DNA of 64,000 nt from Comamonas sp. GB3 AK4-5 (GTDB taxonomy: Bacteria; Pseudomonadota; Gammaproteobacteria; Burkholderiales; Burkholderiaceae_C). The number at the start of each line of letters is the position of its first letter. Positions within the stretch are counted from its first letter, which is position 1. The notes below the pieces were generated by a model that saw nothing but the letters and a program-made list of their open reading frames with translations, was not told the DNA's origin and ran no database searches. The translations under genes and the position numbers were made by a program. The stretch lies in assembly GCF_041320665.1 (NCBI RefSeq), contig NZ_CP166730.1:1426001-1490000 (forward strand). The letters are read 5' to 3'. Positions 57,862 through 64,000 of this stretch are shown here, one piece after another.

Positions 57862-59170
57862 AGCGTTGGGCGATGGGCTTGACGTTGCGGGCGACCGAGC
57901 CGGTGAACAGCTGGCGGGGACGGCCGATCTTGTACTCGGGGTCGGCCATTTGTTCGTTCAGCTGGGCAATCCAGCCCACGGTGCGGGCCAGGGCGAAGAT
58001 GCCGGTGAACAGGTTCACTGGAATGCCGATGGCGCGCTGCACGATGCCGGAGTAGAAGTCCACGTTGGGGTAGAGCTTGCGCGAGACGAAGTAGTCGTCT
58101 TCCAGGGCAATCTTCTCGACTTGCTTGGCCAGGGCGAACAGCGGGTCTTTTTCCAGGCCCAGCTCGGCCAGGATCTCGTTGCAGGTTTCCTGCATGAGCT
58201 TGGCGCGGGGGTCGTAGTTCTTGTAGACGCGGTGGCCAAAGCCCATCAGCTTCACGCCGCTGGACTTGTCCTTGACCTGCTCCATGAACTCGCCGACCTT
58301 GGCGATGCCGCCGTTGGCCTGGATATGTTCCAGCATGTTCAGGCAGGCTTCGTTGGCGCCGCCGTGGGCAGGGCCCCACAGGCAGGCCACACCGGCGGAG
58401 ATGGCGGCAAACGGGTTGGTGCCCGAGGAGCCGCACAGGCGCACGGTGGAGGTGGAGGCGTTTTGCTCGTGGTCAGCGTGCAGGATGAAGATGCGGTCCA
58501 GCGCGCGCTCGACCACGGGGTTCACCTTGTACTCTTCGCAGGGGTTGCCGAACATCATGCGCATGAAGTTGCCTGCATAGGACAGGTTGTTCTGCGGATA
58601 CATGTAGGGCTGGCCCATGCCGTACTTGTAGGCCATGGAGACCAGCGTGGGCATCTTGGCGATCAGGCGGATCGCGGCGATTTCACGGTGCTCAGGGTTG
58701 GTGATGTCGGTGCTGTCGTGGTAGAAGGCCGACATGCCGCCCACCAGGCCGGTCAGCACGGCCATGGGGTGTGCATCACGGCGGAAGCCACGCAGGAAGA
58801 ACTGCATCTGCTCGTTGACCATCGTGTGCTGGGTCACGCGGTTTTCGAAGTCAGCCTTCTGGGTTTCGTTGGGCAGCTCGCCGTACAGCAGCAAGTAGCA
58901 GGTTTCCAGGAAGTTGCAGTTCTTGGCCAGTTGCTCGATGGGGTAGCCGCGGTACAGCAGCTCGCCCTTGTCGCCGTCGATGTAGGTGATGGCCGATTGG
59001 CACGAAGCGGTCGAGAGGAAGCCGGGGTCATAGGTGAACATACCGGATTGACCGTAGAGCTTGCGGATGTCGATCACATCCGGGCCAATATTGCCCTGGT
59101 AGACCGGCAGCTCGACGCTGGGGGCTCCGTTGCTGAAAGACAGCGTAGCTTTGTTATCAGCTAATTTCAT
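57860..59170 (-). CDS. gltA: Citrate synthase
   Basis: Condenses oxaloacetate with acetyl-CoA. 436 residues, the hexameric type II length of Gram-negative bacteria. Catalytic regions are [39 protein letters not shown] and [13 protein letters not shown]. The ATG at 59,170 has AAGGAAG upstream; a TTG two codons earlier is less likely. It lies 32 bases after sdhE and is probably part of the sdh operon. The stop touches a repeat. Confidence 0.96.
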   Translation of the reverse strand: MKLADNKATLSFSNGAPSVELPVYQGNIGPDVIDIRKLYGQSGMFTYDPGFLSTASCQSAITYIDGDKGELLYRGYPIEQLAKNCNFLETCYLLLYGELPNETQKADFENRVTQHTMVNEQMQFFLRGFRRDAHPMAVLTGLVGGMSAFYHDSTDITNPEHREIAAIRLIAKMPTLVSMAYKYGMGQPYMYPQNNLSYAGNFMRMMFGNPCEEYKVNPVVERALDRIFILHADHEQNASTSTVRLCGSSGTNPFAAISAGVACLWGPAHGGANEACLNMLEHIQANGGIAKVGEFMEQVKDKSSGVKLMGFGHRVYKNYDPRAKLMQETCNEILAELGLEKDPLFALAKQVEKIALEDDYFVSRKLYPNVDFYSGIVQRAIGIPVNLFTGIFALARTVGWIAQLNEQMADPEYKIGRPRQLFTGSVARNVKPIAQR

Positions 59171-59202
59171 TTCCAACTTCCTTCTCTGATGAGCTAGTGG
59201 GC

Positions 59203-59496
59203 CTAGCTTGTGTGTGTCTGTGCTCCCGGCTGGCGCTTGCGCACCAGCTCGAGCACTTCTCTAACTTCGGGGATGTCCAACGGACCTTCCGGCTCCTTGC
59301 GGCGCAGGAACAGGTCCATCAGATCGTTGTCCGCCAGATCCATCAGGGCGGACATGCCAGCTGCGTGCCTCCGCGTCAGCTGGTCGCCGTAGGTGGCGAA
59401 GAACTGCTCGATGAACAGATCGTTCTCCACCAGGCCACGCCGGCTACGCCAGCGCAGCAGGTCGCGTTCTCGTTCTTCGAGCAGCGGTTCGGTCAT
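59203..59496 (-). CDS. sdhE: Succinate dehydrogenase assembly factor SdhE
   Basis: Small protein of ~97 residues needed for attachment of FAD to SdhA. It has the RGLVEND motif (RGxxE type) in [13 protein letters not shown]. The start at 59,496 (MTEPLLEER) fits the family. It lies 12 bases after sdhB in the sdh operon. Confidence 0.92.
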   Translation of the reverse strand: MTEPLLEERERDLLRWRSRRGLVENDLFIEQFFATYGDQLTRRHAAGMSALMDLADNDLMDLFLRRKEPEGPLDIPEVREVLELVRKRQPGAQTHTS

Positions 59497-59508
59497 GGCT
59501 GGTACCAA

Positions 59509-60213
59509 TTAGATGGCCCGACGGACCATCAGTTCCTTGATTTTGCCGATGGCCTTGGTGGGGTTCAGGTGCTTGGGGCACACGTCCACGCAGTTCATGA
59601 TGGTGTGGCAACGGAACAGGCGGTACGGGTCTTCCAGGTTGTCCAGGCGCTCGCCAGTGGCCGTGTCGCGGCTGTCCGCGATGAAGCGGTAGGCCTGCAG
59701 CAGACCGGCCGGACCCACGAACTTGTCGGGGTTCCACCAGAAGCTGGGGCAGCTGGTGGAGCAGCTGGCGCACAGAATGCACTCGTACAGGCCGTTGAGC
59801 TCTTCGCGCTCTTCGGGCGACTGCAGGCGCTCCTTGCTCGGCGTGGCGTAGATGTCGCTTTGCAGGTAGGGCTTGATCGAGTGGTACTGCTTGAAGAACT
59901 GCGTCATGTCCACGATCAGGTCGCGGATCACGGGCAGGCCGGGCAGGGGCTTGAGAACGATGTCGCCCTTGAGGGTGTTCATGTTCGTCAGGCAGGCCAG
60001 GCCGTTCTTGCCATTGATGTTCATAGCGTCCGAACCGCACACGCCTTCGCGGCAGGAGCGGCGGAAGGAGATCGTGGGATCTTCGGCCTTGAGCTTGACC
60101 AGGGCGTCCAGCAGCATGCGCTCATGGCCGTCCAGTTCGACTTGGACGGTCTGCATGTAGGGCTTGGCGTCTTTATCGGGGTCGTAGCGGTAGATTTTGA
60201 AAGTACGCTTCAT
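59509..60213 (-). CDS. sdhB: Succinate dehydrogenase iron-sulfur subunit
   Basis: Carries electrons from SdhA to the quinone site. 234 residues. Cluster-binding Cys groups: [11 protein letters not shown] with the following LAC for 2Fe-2[13 protein letters not shown] and [13 protein letters not shown] for the 4Fe-4S and 3Fe-4S clusters. It is 27 bases after sdhA. Confidence 0.97.
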   Translation of the reverse strand: MKRTFKIYRYDPDKDAKPYMQTVQVELDGHERMLLDALVKLKAEDPTISFRRSCREGVCGSDAMNINGKNGLACLTNMNTLKGDIVLKPLPGLPVIRDLIVDMTQFFKQYHSIKPYLQSDIYATPSKERLQSPEEREELNGLYECILCASCSTSCPSFWWNPDKFVGPAGLLQAYRFIADSRDTATGERLDNLEDPYRLFRCHTIMNCVDVCPKHLNPTKAIGKIKELMVRRAI

Positions 60214-60240
60214 TTTGATCTTCTCTCGTGGGCGGCTGGA

Positions 60241-62046
60241 TTAGAACGTGCGGACCTTGGGCGGCACGCTGTCCACGGTCAGGGGCTTGAGGTTCACAGG
60301 CTTGTACGACAGGCTGTTGGTGGCGCTGTCCCACAGGGTGTGCTTGAGCCATTCCTTGTCGTTGCGGCCCAGCGGGAATTCGGCGTGATCGGCAGGGTGC
60401 TCGTAGTCGTACACGGTGTGTGCGCCACGGCATTCCTTGCGTGCGGCAGCAGAAGTCATGGTGGCCTGAGCGACTTCGATCAGGTTGTCCACTTCCAGTG
60501 CTTCCATGCGGGCGGTGTTCCAGACCTTGGACTTGTCCTTCAGGGTCACGGAGCCCACTTGCTCGCGCAGGGCATTGATCTTGACCACGCCTTCGTCCAT
60601 GCTCTTTTGCGTGCGGAACACGCCAGCGTGGGTTTGCATGCTCTGGCGGATTTCGCCGGCCAGATCCTGGGCGTAGACGCCGTCCTTGGAGTTGTCCAGC
60701 TGGTTGAGGCGTTCCAACGTGCGGTCAGCAGCGTCGGCAGGCACGCTGTGGTGCGAGCCGTAGTTGTTGACGAACTGCACGATGTGCTTGCCGGCAGACT
60801 TGCCGAACACCAGCAGGTCCAGCAGCGAGTTGGTGCCCAGGCGGTTGGCGCCGTGCACCGACACGCAGGAGCATTCGCCCACGGCGTAGAGGCCGTTGAC
60901 CACTTGGTTTTGCTGGCCGTCCCAGACAACGACCTGGCCGTTGATGTTGGTGGGCACGCCACCCATCTGGTAGTGGATGGTAGGCACCACGGGAATGGGT
61001 TCCTTGGTGATGTCCACGTTGGCGAAGTTGTGGCCGATTTCTTCCACCGAAGGCAGGCGCTTGCGGATGGTCTCTGCACCCAGGTGGTCCAGCTTCATCA
61101 GGATGTAGTCCTTGTTGGGACCGCAGCCGCGACCTTCCTTGATTTCCTGGTCCATGGAGCGGGACACAAAGTCGCGCGGGGCCAGATCCTTCAGCGTGGG
61201 AGCGTAGCGCTCCATGAAGCGCTCGCCTTCGCTGTTCAGCAAAATGGCGCCTTCACCACGGCAGCCTTCGGTCAGCAGCACGCCCGCGCCGGCCACGCCG
61301 GTGGGGTGGAACTGCCAGAACTCCATGTCCTGCAGCGGGATGCCAGCGCGTGCTGCCATGCCCAGGCCGTCACCGGTGTTGATGAAGGCATTGGTCGAAG
61401 CCTGGAAGATGCGGCCGGCACCGCCGGTGGCCAGCATCACTGCCTTGGCGTGCAGCTCGTACAGGTCGCCGGTTTCCAGTTCGATGGCCGTGACGCCGAC
61501 CACATCGCCCTGGGGGTTGCGGATCAGGTCCAGTGCCATCCACTCCACGAAGAAGTTGGTCTTGGACTTGACGTTCTGCTGGTACAGCGTGTGCAGCATG
61601 GCGTGACCGGTACGGTCAGCCGCAGCGCAGGCGCGTTGCACCGGCTTTTCGCCGTAGTTGGCGGTGTGGCCGCCGAAGGGACGCTGGTAGATGGTGCCGT
61701 CGGGGTTGCGGTCGAACGGCATGCCGAAATGTTCCAGCTCGATCACCACGTTTGGTGCTTCGCGGCACATGAACTCGATGGCGTCCTGGTCGCCCAGCCA
61801 GTCAGAGCCCTTGATGGTGTCGTAGAAGTGGTAGTGCCAGTTGTCCTCGGACATATTGCCCAGGGAGGCGGACACGCCGCCTTGGGCGGCCACGGTGTGC
61901 GAACGGGTGGGGAAAACCTTGGACAGCGAGGCGACGGACAGGCCGGCGCGGGACAGTTCCAGGGCAGCGCGCAGACCGGAGCCGCCGGCACCGACGATGA
62001 CAACGTCAAACTTGCGCTTGGTGATATTCGCTTTGGAGTAGCTCAT
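60241..62046 (-). CDS. sdhA: Succinate dehydrogenase flavoprotein subunit
   Basis: Oxidises succinate to fumarate. 601 residues. FAD-binding VIVGAGGSGLRAALEL, the flavinylation His in RSHTVAAQGGVSA, and the active-site blocks FHPTGVAGAG, CRGEGAILLN and GANRLGTNSLLDLL are all present. It is 34 bases after sdhD. A large open frame on the opposite strand is a shadow of this gene. Confidence 0.97.
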   Translation of the reverse strand: MSYSKANITKRKFDVVIVGAGGSGLRAALELSRAGLSVASLSKVFPTRSHTVAAQGGVSASLGNMSEDNWHYHFYDTIKGSDWLGDQDAIEFMCREAPNVVIELEHFGMPFDRNPDGTIYQRPFGGHTANYGEKPVQRACAAADRTGHAMLHTLYQQNVKSKTNFFVEWMALDLIRNPQGDVVGVTAIELETGDLYELHAKAVMLATGGAGRIFQASTNAFINTGDGLGMAARAGIPLQDMEFWQFHPTGVAGAGVLLTEGCRGEGAILLNSEGERFMERYAPTLKDLAPRDFVSRSMDQEIKEGRGCGPNKDYILMKLDHLGAETIRKRLPSVEEIGHNFANVDITKEPIPVVPTIHYQMGGVPTNINGQVVVWDGQQNQVVNGLYAVGECSCVSVHGANRLGTNSLLDLLVFGKSAGKHIVQFVNNYGSHHSVPADAADRTLERLNQLDNSKDGVYAQDLAGEIRQSMQTHAGVFRTQKSMDEGVVKINALREQVGSVTLKDKSKVWNTARMEALEVDNLIEVAQATMTSAAARKECRGAHTVYDYEHPADHAEFPLGRNDKEWLKHTLWDSATNSLSYKPVNLKPLTVDSVPPKVRTF

Positions 62047-62080
62047 TCTTAACCTTCAATCGTGGAGGGGAGGGCGCAAG

Positions 62081-62446
62081 TCACAGACGCCACAGGACTT
62101 GGAAACCCCAGCCAGCACAGCCGACCAGCCAGACAATGGTGAACACCTGCAGGACCAGGCGCAGGCCCGTAGCCTTGACGTAGTCCATCCAGACGTCGCG
62201 CACGCCGATCCAGACATGCCATGCCAGCGAAATGATCACGCCGAAGGTGACGAACTTCATCCACTGGGCGGAAAAGATGCCGGCCCACAGGTCGTAACCG
62301 ATGGGGCCTTGGCTGAACACCATCTGGGCCAGGACGGCCACGGTGAACAGCACGATCAGGACGGCGGTAACGCGTTGCACCAGCCAGTCGCGGATGCCGT
62401 AATGGGCACCGACCACGGTGCGCTTGGAGCCGTAATTCACGGACAT
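62081..62446 (-). CDS. sdhD: Succinate dehydrogenase membrane anchor SdhD
   Basis: Membrane anchor of 121 residues with three hydrophobic helices. The haem/quinone region has AWHVWIGVRDVWMDYVK. The N-terminal GIRDWLVQRVTAV is typical of the proteobacterial subunit. Confidence 0.93.
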   Translation of the reverse strand: MSVNYGSKRTVVGAHYGIRDWLVQRVTAVLIVLFTVAVLAQMVFSQGPIGYDLWAGIFSAQWMKFVTFGVIISLAWHVWIGVRDVWMDYVKATGLRLVLQVFTIVWLVGCAGWGFQVLWRL

Positions 62447-62476
62447 GTTGGTATTCCTTCTACTTCTAACGTGAGA

Positions 62477-62911
62477 TCAGTACAGGCCGAACAGCTTGGC
62501 GCCCAGGACCACGGTCAGGGCAATGCTGCTGACCAGCACGGTCACGGCGGAAGACTTGCCGAATTCCTTGGTCACGGAGGTGTGGGACACGTCCATCCAC
62601 AGGTGGCGCAGGCCGGCGATCAGGTGGTGCATCGAAGCCCAGATGATGGCCAGCGTGACCAGCTTGATCAGCCAGCCGGGTACAAAGCCAATGCCGACGT
62701 TGAAGGCGGCCTTGAAGGTTTCAAAGGAAATCTCGGAGGACAGCGACTTGTCGAACATCCAGAGGATGAACGGCAGCAGCAGGAACATGATCACACCGCT
62801 GATGCGGTGCAAGATGGAAACCCATGCGGCCGGAGCCATGCGATAGGTGGGGAGGTCCTGGAGGGCGTGGATATTGCGGAACTCAGGCCGCTTTTTTGCT
62901 AGCTCAGTCAT
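62477..62911 (-). CDS. sdhC: Succinate dehydrogenase cytochrome b556 subunit SdhC
   Basis: Membrane subunit of 144 residues with three helices. RPEFRNIHALQDLPTYRM-like opening, the SILHRISGVIMF block (quinone-site Ser and Arg) and MHHLIAGLRHLWMD with the haem His are visible. It is the first gene of sdhCDAB-sdhE-gltA, 134 bases after the GntR gene. Confidence 0.95.
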   Translation of the reverse strand: MTELAKKRPEFRNIHALQDLPTYRMAPAAWVSILHRISGVIMFLLLPFILWMFDKSLSSEISFETFKAAFNVGIGFVPGWLIKLVTLAIIWASMHHLIAGLRHLWMDVSHTSVTKEFGKSSAVTVLVSSIALTVVLGAKLFGLY

Positions 62912-63045
62912 GGCGGGGTGCTTTCGTGATGTAACTGCGTTGTAATTGCGTGGATCTCAACGACCCAAAATTCTATTGCAATGCCGCAGTTTCGGGTGCC
63001 TGGGAATCCGGGATTGTGCGGTATCTCCGAGGGTGCGGGCGGCGA

Positions 63046-63837
63046 TCAGCTCAATTCATTGCGGTAGTGGTGGGTGTCGGTGCGGTAGATACCGCGTCGT
63101 AACTCCATCGGAATGTCGTTGTACGTATAGGCAATGCGCTCCACGCTCAGCAAAGGGGTGGTGGTGCTGACTTGCAGCAGGCGTGCCTGCTCTTCATCGG
63201 GCAGGACGGCTCGGATTTTTTCATCGGCGCGCACCATGCGCACGCCGTACTCCAGCTCGAACATGGCATAGGTCGGGCCCTGGTAGCTGCCCATTTGTTC
63301 GGCCGTGAGGCCTTTGAAGGCCTGGCCGGGTAACCAGATGTCTTCCACGATGGTGGGCATGCCGCTGAGCGTGAGCACGCGGCGAGCCTGGATGACGGCG
63401 TCGCCGCTCTTGAGTTGCAGCAGTCGGGCCACTTCGGCACTGGCGCGCACACGCTTGCATTCCAGAATGCTGCGCTGTGCGCGGCCTTCTTTTTGCAGGT
63501 CGCCGGTGTCGGGCTGCAGTTTCAGAAAGCGGTATTGGACCTGCTGCGCAGCGTGGGTGGCCACAAACGTGCCCTTGCCCTGGCGGCGCATGACCAGGTT
63601 TTCGGCGGCCAGCTCATCGATGGCCTTGCGCACCGTGCCCTGGCTGACCTTGAATCGCGCTGCCAGCTCCATTTCGCTGGGAATCAGCTCGCCGGGCCGC
63701 CACTCGCCAGCCTGCAGGCTCTGCAGGATCAGCCCCTTGATCTGCTGGTACAGCGGGCTGAAAGAGGGGGTGGAGGCGCCCGAGGCGGGCCCAGATTTCT
63801 GGGGGGGCTCGGTGGCGGGAGTCAAGGGTGGTGGCAT
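63046..63837 (-). CDS. GntR-family transcriptional regulator (HutC type)
   Basis: A 263-residue regulator. The winged helix-turn-helix lies at ~27-95 (LYQQIKGLILQSLQAGEW, then ARFKVSQGTVRKAIDELAAE). The C-terminal UTRA-type ligand domain follows (VERIAYTYNDIPMELRRG near the end). I placed the start at MPPPLTPATE; the open frame continues upstream through the promoter. It sits just before the sdh operon on the same strand, a position common in Burkholderiales where it regulates TCA genes. The ligand is unknown. Confidence 0.85.
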   Translation of the reverse strand: MPPPLTPATEPPQKSGPASGASTPSFSPLYQQIKGLILQSLQAGEWRPGELIPSEMELAARFKVSQGTVRKAIDELAAENLVMRRQGKGTFVATHAAQQVQYRFLKLQPDTGDLQKEGRAQRSILECKRVRASAEVARLLQLKSGDAVIQARRVLTLSGMPTIVEDIWLPGQAFKGLTAEQMGSYQGPTYAMFELEYGVRMVRADEKIRAVLPDEEQARLLQVSTTTPLLSVERIAYTYNDIPMELRRGIYRTDTHHYRNELS

Positions 63838-63918
63838 GGTGCGAAAATTGATGCGGTCAGCAATCTCCGGGAGGCAAAAAGCAGTCGGGAAGGTCTTGTG
63901 ATCGAAGTGGCGATCATA

Positions 63919-63938
63919 TCTTATATAAGACATAAGAC
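63919..63938. promoter_or_regulatory. Palindrome and direct repeat upstream of the GntR gene
   Basis: TCTTATATAAGA is a perfect 12-base palindrome, and ATAAGAC is repeated in tandem at its right side. It lies ~82 bases upstream of the GntR start and is a good candidate for an autoregulatory operator, possibly shared with a divergent gene beyond the window end. No gene is seen from 63,838 to 64,000. Confidence 0.5.
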
Positions 63939-64000
63939 AAATTGACCGAGGAATCAAATCAGCAGTACACTTTCACACTGTGTGCGGAGCATGGGCGGCT

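Noticed and set aside
59197..62052. A 951-codon open frame on the plus strand opposite sdhA, sdhB and sdhE
   Set aside because: Composition and lack of any domain mark it as a shadow of the sdh genes.

Overview
The window looks like chromosome of a betaproteobacterium of the family Comamonadaceae, most likely Comamonas. Three things point there: the high GC content, the intact protocatechuate 4,5-cleavage operon in the gene order described for Comamonas (pmdU-K-E-F-D-A-B-C), and the housekeeping neighbourhoods (sdhCDAB-sdhE-gltA, suhB against trmJ-cysE). This assignment is inference from gene content and order; no 16S gene is present.

Layout. 1-583 is one arm of a ~0.8 kb non-coding repeat whose complete, inverted partner lies at 44,661-45,467. 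0.7-3.2 kb carries the two membrane subunits of a TRAP transporter without a binding protein. 3.4-7.2 kb holds a low-molecular-weight tyrosine phosphatase and a divergent LysR / Bug-type binding protein / amidase module. 7.4-10.6 kb has an unknown small protein, a lone ABC ATPase, an alpha/beta hydrolase and an Anbu proteasome-type peptidase. 10.9-20.6 kb is an MdtABC-type RND efflux operon with its outer-membrane lipoprotein. 20.7-26.5 kb has a LysE exporter, a small helix-turn-helix protein in an AT-rich patch, a LytS/LytTR-type two-component pair with a 2TM protein, and a GlxA-type regulator with a cysteine hydrolase. 26.7-30.7 kb has uppP and mutS. 31.4-36.4 kb is a compact four-gene chaperone-usher fimbrial operon of lower GC. 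36.4-44.6 kb carries a fatty-acid/sterol hydroxylase, suhB, trmJ, cysE, a nitroreductase, an SMR exporter, map and a type II NADH dehydrogenase.

45.5-57.7 kb is the most informative part: a LysR regulator diverging from pmdU-pmdK-pmdE-pmdF-pmdD-[tannase-family esterase]-pmdA-pmdB-pmdC-pobA. Together these import aromatic acid, hydroxylate 4-hydroxybenzoate to protocatechuate, open the ring between C4 and C5, and carry the product via 2-pyrone-4,6-dicarboxylate and 4-oxalomesaconate to pyruvate plus oxaloacetate. The esterase inserted between pmdD and pmdA lacks both cysteines of the disulfide that normally ties the catalytic site of its family together. The operon converges on gltA-sdhE-sdhBADC, behind a GntR regulator, so the TCA enzymes that consume its products are next door.

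Several families of short non-coding repeats are scattered through the window. Nearly all copies sit just 3' of a stop codon and in the same orientation as the gene they follow, which no gene call explains. No tRNA, rRNA, CRISPR array, phage or transposase gene was recognised.
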